A model generated the notes under the pieces. That model had not been told where the DNA came from, ran no database searches, and saw only the letters and a program-made list of their open reading frames with translations. From the NCBI GenBank assembly GCA_015680905.1, contig CM027385.1:82543501-82607500 (forward strand): 64,000 bases of DNA, read 5' to 3'. How positions within the stretch are numbered: the first letter of the stretch is position 1; the number at the start of each line of letters is the position of its first letter. Below are positions 34,971 through 48,106 of the stretch, piece by piece. The stretch is from Coptis chinensis (Eukaryota; Streptophyta; Magnoliopsida; Ranunculales; Ranunculaceae). A program made the position numbers and the translations under genes.

Positions 34971-35622
34971 AATTGAACTAAGATTTAATATTGGTACGGT
35001 AGAGGGTGAAGCTTGTATTTATATAGACATAAGGGGATTAAGGGGTGTCCTAGTTTTAACAGGATTATACACTCATTAAAATTCGTTGTCCTGATGATGC
35101 TCGAATTCTCCCTAGATGACAATTAGGATTTAAAACTTCTACTTGGAGTGGTCGAGTGGAATATTCCAAGTAGATAATTTGGACTTTTGGATCCAACGTG
35201 ATAGACCAATTTTCAATTTTGTGAGTGTAAATATGTAATGTCCAGTTTTACAAAAGTATTCCGTAATAGTAAAGTTAGAAGTAAAATACGGCGATAAAAA
35301 TTAAGAGTCCTAATCCATTATAATTTTATTGATGAGTACAGAATAATAGAGAAGTAACCAACATTTATGAACCAGTCTACAAATTAATGACCACCACAGA
35401 TCCAATTGTAACTATTCTTGAGGAGTTTTATACAAAGGAAAAAAATGAAAACTGAAAAGCCGATGGTAAAATGGCACTGATATATCACGATTACAAAGCA
35501 TTTTAACCCATTTAGCAACTCCTGATTCTTGAGTATCAAACCAAGAAACACGGCTTCCTTGTGTTGATAAGTAAATGGGGCAGAATAAAAGACGGCAATC
35601 CTGTAGCACAGCTTGGAAGAAC
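34971..35622. other. GDSL promoter region and spacer
   Basis: TTTATATAGAC at about 35017-35027 lies upstream of the minus-strand GDSL start and may be its TATA box when read on that strand (TATATAAA). The rest is spacer and the 3' UTR of the methyltransferase gene. Confidence 0.4.
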
Positions 35623-36015
35623 TTACTGCATTCCCTTCTTCGTCATTGTCCAAAAAGCAGCATTATATCGATTCTGCAATACATAGAAGAGAATTGCACA
35701 AGGTCCTTTGGCTATTAAACATTCATGGTTAGACAGTTTGAAGAAATGTTTGGGAAAAATGAATTCTGTGAAGAGACTAGAAGATTTCCACCTGGAGCCT
35801 AAATTTTTTTAGGTAAACTATCAGTCATATCTAAAGCACAAAAAGTAAGTAAAATGTAAAATGAGCCAATAAGGCTGCTAGATGCGGTTTGTGCAGGTAA
35901 AATAAATCTGATTGAACCATTATGAATACAAAAGCATGCTTCCTACACAACCCTTTCTAAACAAGCACACATATATAAACAGCCTTACTTGCATCATAGC
36001 CTGAGGATTTGCATC

Positions 36016-36139
36016 TATTGTAATATTAGTCCTATTGGGCCTATACTTGGGCCCAACCTATGTACACTGTAACTCTGTTATTATAAATAGAAGATGGGTC
36101 TTACTTTGAGACCTAACTTTTACTGTCTCTCTTTCTACA
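36016..36139 (+). repeat. 5' LTR of copia element 1
   Basis: A 124-base LTR starting TATTGTAATATTAG and ending CTCTTTCTACA. It contains a TTATAAATAGA TATA-like box and is nearly identical to 40848-40972. TGGTATCAGAA, the initiator-Met primer-binding site, follows at once. Confidence 0.85.
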
Positions 36140-39100
36140 TGGTATCAGAAAAAAACAGGAAGAGAGAAGTAAGGAGATCAAACCCTAGTCACCACCCTTA
36201 GCCACCACCCTAGCCGCCACCCCCTTCCTTCTTCCCCGCTCGGCGACGATATTATATTAGCTGACGACGTGCGCTGAGTCGCTCATCCGAAATACTGACT
36301 TTTCTTTTCCTCATTGTTTTCGGTAGGTTTCCTACGTTTATCACGGTTTTTCCGGTAGGTTTCGGCGTTTATCACATTTTTCCCAAGCGGGTTTCCGGGC
36401 GATTATAACTTTTTTCTCACATCAAGGTACTATTCTTTGCACTATATCCCTTATCATGACGGATAACGACTCTAAAGGTACGGATGATGTCTCCTTGTTG
36501 AATAATTTCTCTTCTTCAAGAAAATTACTACCGCTTTCTTCTTAATGGGAAATTTCCACTCTTGGGCTCGTTCGTTTCGCTTTATTTTTGGGGGCCAAAG
36601 GGAAGATGGATTGGCTTGTTCCCAACAAGATGATTTGTCCAATTAATACGAGACCACCTACAATAGTTGGTCCATGACCAACTGTATGATTCTAAGTTGG
36701 TTGTTCAACTCTATGGAGCCCGATGTCTATGAGATGTTTACCTTTTATGAGGCCGCTGATGGTTTGTGGGTCGCTTCTCTCCGAAATGTATGCTACTACT
36801 TAACAATGAGGTTGAATTTATGAGCTCTACCGTGAGTCAGTTAGATTTAGCTACCACGAGGGGGCTCTTTACGTCCTTTAGCTTACTTTGGGTACTTGAA
36901 GAAGCGCTGGGAGGAGCTTTCTACTTACACTTCCCTATCCAGTATTACTGGTATGACACCTACTATTATGGCCGCTCTTCAGAAGCGTGAGGAGAAACAG
37001 AGAGTTCATCAGTTCCTTATTGGTCTTCACTCTGATTTTGAAGCCATTCGCACTCAAGTTCTCAATACTGCACCTCTTCCATCTCTTGGTGAGGCGTATG
37101 CCATTATTGAGAAACATGAGCGTCGTGTTCGGATTACTTCTTCTCCAGTGGTTTCTGATGCACCGTCTTCTGCTGATCAGATGGCGTTTGTTGCTACTAC
37201 TTTCGACCCCCGTGGGTCTTCTCGGTGCTTTTAGTTCTCTTGTTCCATCCGGGAACACTCGTGGACGCTTTTGCGATCATTGCAAGGGCAGTGGCCACCT
37301 TATTGATAGTTGCTATCAGTTGCATCCAGAGCTTCGTCCCAAGAGGGGGTCGAGGGGCTTAGGAGGCAGCAAACCTCGTATTGCAGCTATTGCTGATATT
37401 TCTGGTAGTCATCATTCAGGGGGAGTTTCTGAGGATTCTCGACTTTTACCCAAAGACAGTTGATCGAAATTATGCATGCTATGTCTCTACGGGGGACATC
37501 TAGTACTTCGCCATGATCACGCCCGCGGTGTACACCTATCGCGTTCCATATTCGTTCCCCGCTCCATCCGGTTTGGGTCCTTGATTCCGGCAAATGATCA
37601 TATGGACCGTGAGTCTAGATTATTGTCGATAGCACACCCCTTTTCACATCATGTCCGCTTTTCATGGATGGCTCATACACCACTATTACCCGTAAAGGTA
37701 CCTTGTTCGATTATCCCCTTTATCTCTTTAGAGTCGGTCTTACATGTTCCTCACTTAGCACTTAGCCACGTTATCCGTTAGTCGCCTTGCTAAAGATTAT
37801 CAACGCTCGTTGTTTTCTTACCCCATTCTTGTTATCTTGAACCCCGAAAGTAAGCAGATTTTTGGCGGGGGCTATGAGCATCTTGGGACTATACTACTTT
37901 GGAGATCCCCCTTGTCCCAAAGACTGCTCCACCAAGATCGAAGTTTGCATGCTAGTGTGTTGCCTGTGTCAGGCCGTTATTTGTTTTCTGCTGAGTCTTT
38001 GAAAAGTTGGCATGCTCGGTTGGGCCATGTCAACTTCAAGTATCTATGTACTTTATTTCCTGAATTAATAAAAGCATGCAAAAATACTCTTTTTCATTGT
38101 GATACTTGTTCTTTGTCTAAACATGTGCGTAATTCTTATATTCCTCGCCTTTCTAGATCTCCTTGTATGTTTGATGTGATTCATACGGATGTTTGGGGCC
38201 CTTCTCCTGTGACTACCCTCTCTGGCCATAGGTACTACGTGACCTTTATAGATGACCATACTCGGTGTACTTGGATCTATTTACTTCAAAAAAATCTGAA
38301 GTTCTCCCTATTTTCACTCAGTTTCTCCAACTCATTAAAACTCAGTTCAATATCGTGGTTCGCGGACTTCGGTCTGATAATGCGAAGGAGTATGTTTCCA
38401 ACGAATTTGTCGCCCGTCTTAACCAACAGGGTATCCTTCAAAGAATCGACTTGTCCTTATACACCTGAGCAAAATGGTGTTGCTGAACGAAAAAATCGGA
38501 GTCTTATGGATGTAGTTCGGTGTTTGTTGCAAGGTATGCATGTTCCTCAGTCCTACTGGCATTATGCGGTTCTTACCGCTGTCTACCTTCGAAACCGCAC
38601 ACCCAGTAGAGTTCTTAATGGTAAGGCCCCTCTGCAAGTTGTATACCCCACCGTGTTCGCTTTCCCATTATTCCCGGGTGTTTGGTCGTGTTTTGCTATG
38701 TTCATGATAAAAGGCCTCACGAACCAAATTGGATGATAAATCCATTCGGTGTGTCTTTCTAGGGTATTCCCCTATGTCCAAGGGGTATCGTTGTTATCAT
38801 CCACCTAGTCGTCGCCTCTATCATACCTTGGATGTCACATTTGTCGAGCATAGTGCATATTTTGGTCCTTATACATCTGTGCAGGAATCTTTGTCTTCCC
38901 CAGAGGAGGCGTCTTCCGCTGTTTATCCTATTCCTGTCCTTCTTTAATACTCCTTTGGTGGTCCCTCCTACTAAACCTTTACAGGTGTATACTCGTCGCA
39001 CTTCTCCTCATGCTCATGCTCATGCTCATGCTCTGCCCACTGCCTCAGGTAACATTCCTTCACCTTCTAGTGATCTACCTACTGTGATTGCTCCTACTGT

Positions 39101-40847
39101 TGACTCCCCTATGATTGCTCCTGTTGATTCTCCTGTTGTTGAGCCCCCTCGATTTCCTTCCAGGACCAGGCATCCCCCAGACAAATACGGTTTTCCCACT
39201 AACCATCCTATTGCGCAGTTTGTCTCTTATCAGGGTGTATCTGCTTCCTATCAGACATATCTGACTTCGGTTTCCTCTATTCGGATACCGCGATCAGTTT
39301 CTGAGGCTCTGTCAGATCCACATTGGGTAGCCGCTATGCAGGCTGAGATGACAGCCCTTGAGCAGAATCAGACTTGGGAAATGGTTGCTTTACCTCCCAA
39401 GACTCGCCCTGTTGGATGCAAATGGGTTTTTACAGTGAAGTACTTGGCAGATGGTACAGTTGAACGATATAAGGCCCGTTTGGTTGCTAAGGGATTTACA
39501 CAGGTACCTGGACGTGACTTTGGTGCGACCTTTGCTCCGGTAGCCAAGTTAAAATCTGTTCGACTTCTTATTTCCCTGGCTGCCTCTTATGATTGGCCTC
39601 TTCATCAGTTGGATGTGAAGAATGCCTTCCTTCACGGGAGATCGGGCGGAGACGATTTACATGGATCCCCCACCGGGCTTCCGGGTGAGGGGGAGTATGC
39701 TAGGAAAGTTTGTCGACTCCGTAAGTCCTTATATGGGCTTAAGCAAATCCACCACGAGCCCGGTTCGATGGGATTCACCGAGGTTGTGCTACAAGATGGA
39801 TTTACCAGTGCCACTCGGACCATACATTGTTTGTTTGAACTCAACGGGGGGGCGACTTATCCGCTTGTATATGTGGACGACATTATTATTACAGAGACGA
39901 TGCATCGGGCATTGTTGTAAATTAAGGAATCCCTTGGGAAGTCTTTTGAGGTTAAAAAACTTGGGTCCCATGACGTTACTTTCTTGGCATTGAGATTGCA
40001 CGTAGTCCCAAAGGAATCTCTTTATCTCAACGAAAGTATGTTCTAGATCTTCTGACTGATACAGGGATGCTGGGTTGTCGACCAGTTTCTACTCCTATGG
40101 TGCCTAACAGCCGGTTAGTTGCAGACGATGGACCATTATTGTCAGATCCATCAGCTTATCAGTGCCTTGTTGGACGTCTTATTTATCTAGTTAATACTAG
40201 ACCGGACATTGCCTATGCTTTGGAGCAGAGTTAGTCGATTCATGCATGCTCCACGCCAATCTCATATGGATGCGAAAGGAGCATATTCTCAAATACCTAA
40301 AGTCTTGCCCCGCTTAGGTCTCTTCTATGCGGCCGGGTTCACGGGGTCCCTTTAGAATGCTAACCGATTCGATTATGGAGGTTCTATCGATACCGCTCCA
40401 CTACCGGCTTATGTGCTTTTCGTGGGAATCACCTTATCTCATGGAAAAGCCGTATAAATCTGTTGTCTCCGTGATCATCCGGCTGGCCGAAGTATCGTCG
40501 TGCCCGGCTTTGGGCACTTGTGAGATTATGTGGTTTCAAGCGATCTATTTTGGGAGAGCTTGGTTTTGCACAAATCGATCATCCGGATTTCATTTGTGAC
40601 AATCAAGCCGCCATCCATTTAGCTTTTCAGATTCAAATTCTACATGAAGACGGACTAAGCACATAGAGATTGATGTGCATTTTCTGCGGGAGAAAGTTCG
40701 TACGGATTGTCTCCCCGCCCCTTTGTTAGGACTAAAGGCAATTAGATGCCGATACTCTTACCAAACCAATTGGGACCTACCGATCTTCTTCCTTTCCATT
40801 GGCAAAATTTGGTCTATTGGATATCTTCGCACCACCACTTGGGGGAG

Positions 40848-40972
40848 TATTGTAATATTAGTCCTATTGGGCCTATACTTGGGCCCAACCTATCTGTAAT
40901 CGTAACTCTGTTATTATAAATAGAAGATGGGTCTTACTTTGAGACCTAACTTTTACTGTCTCTCTTTCTACA
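40848..40972 (+). repeat. 3' LTR of copia element 1
   Basis: Matches 36016-36139, differing mainly around CCTATCTGTAATCG versus CCTATGTACACTG. Confidence 0.85.
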
Positions 40973-43800
40973 GCATCATAGCCTGAGGATTTGCAGTGTA
41001 AGTTGTCTCAACTATCTTCTCATGCTGTCACAGGAAATTAGTAGAACACAGTCAGCATTTCAGCAAGGTTATATACTTATATATAGTTTCTGACTAGCTA
41101 AAAAACAAGAATTTACATTATGGTACCTCCAAATGAAATCCATAGTCGAAAGCCACTCTCATCACATCTTCCAAACTAAGTTCAATGGACATCTCCTGAG
41201 CCAAGAAACCAGAAAAAAACTTAGCCACTAAAACCAAACCATCGTTCAATGAGTTTGTGCATGTCTGGTAAGAGGTCTTTCAATGAGTGTGTGCATATAT
41301 ATGTTACCGGGAAGAGAGAGAGACAGAGTTACATCTTCCGTTCCATATGCATCCGCAAAGTGATAAAGTAAGGGTCCCAAGTTTATCCACACCTATATTA
41401 CATACAAGACAGAGAATATCAAGTCAAATAGACGTCTTCAGAATTATACGCACAAGGTAATTTCTTAACCAAGGTAACAGCATGCATATAGCAAGACAGG
41501 ACTTGTTAATCTTCCAACAGAATAATACTTACACCACCATCTTTGAGAATTCTTGATATGATTTCAATGTATTCTACAATGTTGTGTGCTGTGTCCAGGA
41601 AGAAACAGGTAACCACGGCATCCCAAGCTCCTGCGATATATCCCAGAAAGTGTATAAAAAAAAAATCCAGTTTGATAATATAAGCACGCGTGAGATGTGT
41701 AAATTATCTTACAATTGAGGACATGTTAGTCAGACATTACTTTCCAATTCAGCAATCTCGACTCTAGTAATTGATGAGAAACAATTGCTCCGAAAGACCG
41801 AACTTATAGGGAGAGGCACCAACTATGTATTTAAAAGATCATTGGTCAAACTGATAGCAGGTACACTCCTTAAAGCAGACATGGGGGTGGACACTTGTTC
41901 AATGGAACTCCCCCTTCGCTTGGACCACAGGTCATAATGTCACACATACCATAGGTATTTTACCAACAAATGGGAACCCCCACAAGAGATCCCGCTGAAT
42001 AAACTTCTGATTAGTAAAAACTACTTGGCAGACTTGAACTTGAAACCTCCTAGGTTCAAACCGCTTTGATACCATGTTGAGAACCAGTCGTTCTAAAAGC
42101 TCGAACTGTAGAGACTGGAGATAGATCATTGGTCAAACTGATGGTAGGTACTAAGTACACACCTCACCATATTCATGATACCTTAAGTGGGATCAAGTTA
42201 TGCCCATGGCACACACCACTGGAAAACAGTAACCAAGTTCAGATACGTCATCTATCCACCCAGAGGCAGTGTTGCAGGGTACAGACTGTTCGATTCACGG
42301 AATTCAAAAAAAGTCATTCTAGGACTCATCATTAGTCTTAAACAATCCAGACAAAAACTGATGTTTGTGTTCTTTCAAAGTTCATATAGTGAAGTAAAGA
42401 AGCATCAGCTGAGAGGGGTCCGTGAGTTAGTCCCATTGACCTAGTTTCATAGGATTTAGGAGCGCCTCACCAATATATCACTAATTTAAACATTTAGTTT
42501 AGACAAAATGTAAGTTAATGACATGTATTAAGAGATAACTGCAGAGGTGAAATCAGGATAGGTTGGCCACATTGGATTTTCATAGTGCTCAAAAATTCCT
42601 AACAGTTTGAATAGGCAATATATTACAAAATTACATATCAAACAAAAAAAAAAAACAACTTCCATAGGCAATACCGCAATATATTACAAAATTAAGAAAA
42701 AGACGACATCATGTGGCATACCTTCCTGGTTTGAATCACTGTATACTTCAACAAAGTCCCCACCACACATAGAAAACCCTTCAGTAATGCCGGCACTGTT
42801 CACAAAAGTAAGTCAAAAGTTACTATCCTGGGCTCTTATGTTTACGTGTATGTTAAAATTCTTTATTAACAACAGAATAAAAAAAAATGTGAAGATGTAT
42901 TAGACTAGGTTACAAGGACATACACCAAAGGAGTGCAAGTTAACCAGCTAAAGAATAAATGACTTGTAAAATAAGTTTTTAAAAATGCCTTCTATCATAC
43001 GAAGAAAAATTAATAAGTTTCATTTTTATTTAAAAAAAGGAAACTAAAATCTTATGTTATAATTTACATATTCCATTTCAATATGAGATGATCTGCAAGC
43101 ATCTCGTAGTAAAGCCACTAGGAGCTGGTTGTCCTTATGTGAGTGTCTCTTAGTAAAGCCACTAGTGTGTTTGCCTCAAGTTAAACAACCAGTCCTTTTC
43201 ATATACATTGTTGTGCCTCTCTCAACAGGTTTCCAAACTTAAATTTCAAAGGTGGATTGATTCGTCAAGGCATTTTGAACAAGAAGTATGCTATCTCAGA
43301 GAAGACTAAACAATATCAATTTGGATTTAATTTCTTATTGTCCTCTTCCTAAACAATTGTATTTGGATATTGATATACAGCAGAGATTGAATGAAACCTC
43401 AGGAAAGCTTGTATGAATATCTGGAAATGAAACGGCCCGAAGTTGGTCATTGTCTGAAAGAGAGTTGCAATTGCTGTGGATCCAAGGGTGAACTGTCCAC
43501 TCCCCAACAGTTTCAGTGCCACAGGGGGGAGAGAGAGAGACAGAGAAAATAACAGTTTTAAAGAAAGTGGAATCCATGTAAATATAGAAGATGCATACAA
43601 AGGAGATATTTTTTGTTTTAAAAAAGTTTAGAATAAACATAGAGCAGATCATCATATAGTATGAGAAGTCATTTCCCTGGCTTATGAAACCTGTTTAGAA
43701 ATATAAAAGAGACAGCCATTTATAAGGAAATTGCAAAAGATGATTTCCATTTACTACTGATTCAGTGTTAGATACAAACCAAGGCATGAAATCTCCAAAC

Positions 43801-45360
43801 ACAAGATCATCCAGTATTACTAAATTGGCAACTCCAGTATACAAAGAAGTGAGTCATTTTCTCTTCGACCCAAGTTACTCCCTTTGTATCCACATTGCAT
43901 TTTGAAGTTCACTTACCCCCAAATGTTCATTTTTCAGGATCCCACTGTTATCGAAGAAAGTCCTACGAGGTTTGTGGTTACGTATTTAGAAGATTGTCTG
44001 ATGGGATATAATGTGTAATGTACTTAATTTATCAAATCGGATTGTCAACAGAGAGTATTCAGAGGAATCTAGGGTCAACCATGTGATAGAAACAGCTGAC
44101 GATTCTAGGGTCAACCCTGTGATGGAAAGAGCTGAGGACTTGAAGTCGAAACTTGAAACCAATGACCCAGTCATACTTGACAGGGGGAACCTGGCTGGTA
44201 AGCACAATTTCTTGTCTGATTTCTGAAGTTGAATGACAGTACAGTTGTAAGTGAAATGATGATATTTAATTTAATTTATTTTTTAGTTTTAGTGAAATGA
44301 TGATATGGTTCAGCTCTCATTTGATTAACCTTTGCATGTTTAGCTTACTAACTTGATGCTTCCATTCTTGTTATCATTTTTTCTTTATAAACCTATAAAA
44401 CTAGAGAAATGTGGATGATCTTGCTGATGATAAGTTATCCTATAGTATATATTATTTTAACTTTTTCCTGGTAAAATAGAATTTCATTAATAAAAGAAGC
44501 AAAGTAGGTTGAGAAAGCCTATGAGCACAGGAACACGAAAATGCACAAAACAGCCCTACATGTGCCACACAAGTAGCCTATTACCCCAAGTCCTAGTATA
44601 ACATTGGATCCACCCTAGTATAACATTGGATCTCACCCTAGTCTCATGCTGCTATTATTATACATTCTTCTTTTCGTAATATTTCATTTTCTTATATAGG
44701 TACCAAATGAATGGTTTGCGTTGGTTGGTGTCACTTTACAACAATCATTTGAATGGGATACTTGCTGATGAAATGGGTCTTGGCAAAACTGTTTAGGTAT
44801 GAGCATTGAGAAATGAGAAAATTGGTAACTTGTGATTCAGAAAGATATGGTAACTTGTGATTCGATAAATGACCGATAATTCTGCCTTTTACAGGTTATT
44901 TCTCTAATCTGTTACCTAATGGAAGCCAAAAATGATAGAGGTCCCTTTTGGTGGTAGTTCCGCATCGGGCTACTACCGTGTTGGGTGACAGAACTTAACT
45001 TTTGGGCCCCGGTATAATCACGATTGCATATTCTCGCCCCCCGAAGAACGTCGTAGACTATTCAAGTAATGACATGTTTCATACCTACAAAATAAAATAC
45101 ATGTCATTTTATTAGTAAGGAACTTGTAGTCTCATTTAGTTTTGTCATGTGGAGGTGACTCGTCTTTGCAATTTGATCCTCGCAGGAAACCGGGAAAGAA
45201 TCGCGGCAACAGAAATTTAATGTCCCGACAACGTCATTTGTATTTGATGAACAAACATGATCGACCAAAACTTAGCAAAATTAATTGGCACTATATTATA
45301 ATTGACGAGGGCCATCGAATAAAAATGCTTCGTGCAAAATTTGAATCTTGAAAGCACTAC
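43801..45360 (+). pseudogene. SPLAYED/MINUSCULE-type SNF2 ATPase fragment
   Basis: Exon 44700-44796 encodes [19 protein letters not shown] and the Walker A segment ADEMGLGKT. Exon 44895-45065 begins VISLICYLMEAKNDRGPF and, after frame changes, reads TELNFWAPG and EERRRLFK. The stretch 45180-45350 has LMNKHDRPKLSKI and the DEGH box (IIIDEGHRIK). This is the SNF2 helicase core of SYD/MINU-type chromatin remodellers. The last codon of the Walker A exon is TAG where family members have CAG, and the sequence ends in a stop shortly after the DEGH box. Short open stretches with splice-like borders at 43801-43849 and 44011-44200 may be other exons of the same gene but were not recognised. The N-terminal and helicase C-terminal domains are missing. 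Confidence 0.68.
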
Positions 45361-48106
45361 CAAAGTGCTCACAGCCTATCACCTCTTTTTGCCTATCCTT
45401 TTTGTTTATGTTCATTTATTGCTTTTATTCTTTTATGTTTGTCTTGGGGAAATAGTAGATTTTTTCAAGCTTGGGTTAACTGGAGCCTCGTGTCTTTCCC
45501 CTTTGTCGCTACTGTTTCATTTATGGTGTAAGACAGACACTTCAAGTATCAAGTTCCATACTTTCGAGTTTGTTTCCCCTTTCTATAACACTTTTCCACC
45601 ATTCTCTGTGGGCTTGCTTGAGAGTGTTCAGACACTTTTCCAACATTTTATATCAATAAACCATTTGAGAGTGGTGTTGATACTTCTCCCAATCAAGTAA
45701 ATTTTGTTCTTCCTTTAAACTTTTAAGTTTTAAATAAAAGCAGTTTTTCAAGTGTGATTTTTCGAGTTTCTTTTCTCGGCAGGCTTCTTGATTAGAGCTG
45801 TTCTACTTGTGTAATTGTTGAATTACACAGTTCCTACTTGTGTAATTGTTGAGGTGTGTTGTTACTGTTACTAGTTATAACTTATAACCTGTGACTACGT
45901 CACTCATGCCATGTTTGAACTTATATCCAGAGAACATGTTTGTCTCTCTTTTTTATATCTTTGAACTCATATTCGGAGCACATGTTTCTCTTTTTAGAGC
46001 ATATGTTTGTCTCTTTTTGAACGTAGGGTAGGGGAGGTAACGTTAAATTTTCAAGGGAATGGTATTTTAGGGAGGATTCAATTGATATAAGAAACTGTCC
46101 TGATTAAGAAACTTTATACATAATGAATTAAAGGATTGCATGTTTGCTTAAATAGGTTTCCTTATTGATCAAATTTTTACTACCTTAGATCTCTCAAGTC
46201 TACTTTTATCAACCACCCTGTGCACACAATTTTTAATTTTGTAAATAACTTCCCTCTGACACCGAGCAATAATGTAATATAGATTGTATCTACTATTGTT
46301 GTTTATGTGTGTATGTTTGGCTAGAGAAAGCTACTGTTGTTACCAACAATGTTTCATTTGTTTCTTTCTTTGGTTTATCTTTGCAAATTTTGGTATTGAT
46401 GAGGAAAAATAAGTACCATTTTCTAGGGGCACCTAGGGACGCAGTAGGGAAAATGTTTACTAAATAAAGTGGTGACAATGTACAAAGACTGGGTCGTCGG
46501 TTGATTAACCTCAATATTTAAAATCCTTATCGTTATCTCACATTCTCACTTAGTCAGATAAAGAAGAGAGAACATTGCGGATCTTTCTGAAGTTGTTCAC
46601 CTTTGAGTTTGACCAAATAGTCTGAATTCAATAATAAGAAATCTTGTATATATTTGCATCAAACCGTCCATGATTTGAGATTTTAAGGTTATGTTGGTCT
46701 GAAATCAATGTGGCTTGCTTCATATATCTGAATGACTAAATTTTAGAGGTTGGACATGGGAGGGGATAAAAAACTGAAAGAAATATGCACATGTTGTGCT
46801 TTTATATTAAGTAAGTCGCTTTTATACAAAAAACAATGCAAATTTATTTGGATCTTGATCAAGATATTACGGATATATGGTCGGTTTAACTTGATGTGAC
46901 CGACAACTAATTAGGGAGGAGCCGATAAAGTCCGGGGTTTAGCCTTCTTTCATGGACCAATATTATGTATTGTTTAAATAAACTGTTTGTTTGCTTTGGT
47001 AGCTTAAACGAAGAACATTTAGTTGGGTTCTCTTCATTTTGTTTGTTTAGTGTTCGTTTCGAGTTCGAGTTCGGACTCTTTACAATTACTTTGTATATAG
47101 TGCTTTTGTTGTCGCCGCTTTCTCCCATAATTTACCTTGTCATTATGCAAGTTTCCCCGCTTTTGTTTCATTCTTTCCTTAATGGTGTTTGGGTTAGGTG
47201 GAAAATGAATAAAGGAATAAAGTTGCATAATGAGCCATCTTGACTAAAATTGTACGTAATAGGAATAAAGGAAAATCGAGCCATCTTGGCGCCATTATAT
47301 ATTTACTAATCTTGTTGAGACAATTAGATTCATTTTGACAAGATACTGAAGAAATCATAGTCTATGGCCAATATGCAAGATAATTGTTTTTATGGCTTTG
47401 ACAATCAAAATGAATGTATTGAGGATTAGCTATTTTGTTTGTGGACTAAGGATTAGCTGAAGTGGTTAAGTAATTCTTTGTGTTTGGAAGGTTTGAAGTC
47501 TTCCTTAAGCCCTCAACTTGTCACATCTTTAGAAGGAGCATTCTTTGTCGATTGATTGACATGACCGTAGGCAGCTTATGTTTAGAAGGAGATATTTGCT
47601 ATAGGCTTAAATTCAGGTTCATTAGAACCTCATGTTGAAATCTCACTTCGAAGTTAAACTGAAAGTTCTCTGCATGAGATTTTTAGAGTATTTAGATTTT
47701 TGTACAATTTAGATAATTGTAAGTGTATGAATTGAAATTTTAAGTTTAGAATTTTGTTGAGTGGTATGACTGTATTATTTAGTAGGTGTGGAAATGGAAA
47801 AGAATTTGAATTTACTTATATTTGGCTTCCGTTGTTATTGTTGTATGAAGATGGGTCTGTTTAGGAAGAAATGTCCATTTTGTTTGGTTTTCTCTCTGTA
47901 GAATGGGCTTCTTTTAGCTCATTCAACGTTTTAAAAAAAAACATGAAAATTTGATAAACGACCCACCTTTAGTGTGAAATAAAAAAAACGACGGCAAAAA
48001 AAACGGGTCACCATCCGACACTTTAAAGTGTCGTTTACGGCTCTTTGATGTCTTTTTTCAACTGTTCTGGTGTAGTGAGCCAATCCAGCCGTGTAAAAAC
48101 TATTCT
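45361..48106. other. Spacer without supported genes
   Basis: A 2.7-kb AT-rich interval. Several short open frames occur but none shows recognisable motifs or exon structure. A perfect 18-base palindrome at 48016-48033 is listed separately. Confidence 0.4.
48016..48033. repeat. Perfect 18-base palindrome
   Basis: CGACACTTTAAAGTGTCG reads the same on both strands. It lies in a region rich in short poly-A runs and CGACGG motifs. Such hairpins occur inside some DNA transposons, but I could not define an element around it. Confidence 0.6.

Larger units (their letters stand above)
36016..40972 (+). mobile_element. Ty1/copia retrotransposon 1 with short LTRs
   Basis: The element has matching 124/125-base LTRs, a tRNA-Met primer site at 36140, and a GGGGGAG polypurine tract just before the 3' LTR. 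GCATC at 36011-36015 and 40973-40977 fits a 5-base target duplication. Domains run in copia order: gag (from about 36456) with a CCHC knuckle (CDHCKGSGHLIDSC near 37275), pre-integrase/integrase (HARLGHVNFKYL, HTDVWGP, about 38000-38640), reverse transcriptase (WVFTVKYLADGTVERYKARL, LDVKNAFLHG, YVDDI, 39330-39900) and an RNase H remnant near 40600. The coding region has many frame breaks, so it is not autonomous as read. Near-identical LTRs point to a fairly young insertion. Confidence 0.88.
35623..43800 (-). pseudogene. Carnosine N-methyltransferase-like gene, disrupted by copia insertion
   Basis: The exons encode the SAM-dependent methyltransferase family of carnosine N-methyltransferase (N2227/UPF0586). 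From 5' to 3': about 43800-43782 (EISCLG), about 43705-43630 (FISQGNDFSYYMMIC), about 43545-43411 (GEWTVHPWIHSNCNSLSDND), 42795-42722 (GITEGFSMCGGDFVEVY), 41630-41533 (WDAVVTCFFLDTAHNIVEY), 41392-41333 (VWINLGPLLYHFADAYG), 41195-41127 (EMSIELSLEDV), 41024-40978 joined to about 36010-35989 (VETTYTANPQAMMQ), and 35673-35623 (NRYNAAFWTMTKK, stop). Similarity begins abruptly at 43800, so the 5' half is missing. The donor after DIHTS reads CTTTCC where GT is expected. A 4957-base copia element sits within the penultimate exon. Plant substrates are not known. Confidence 0.75.
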
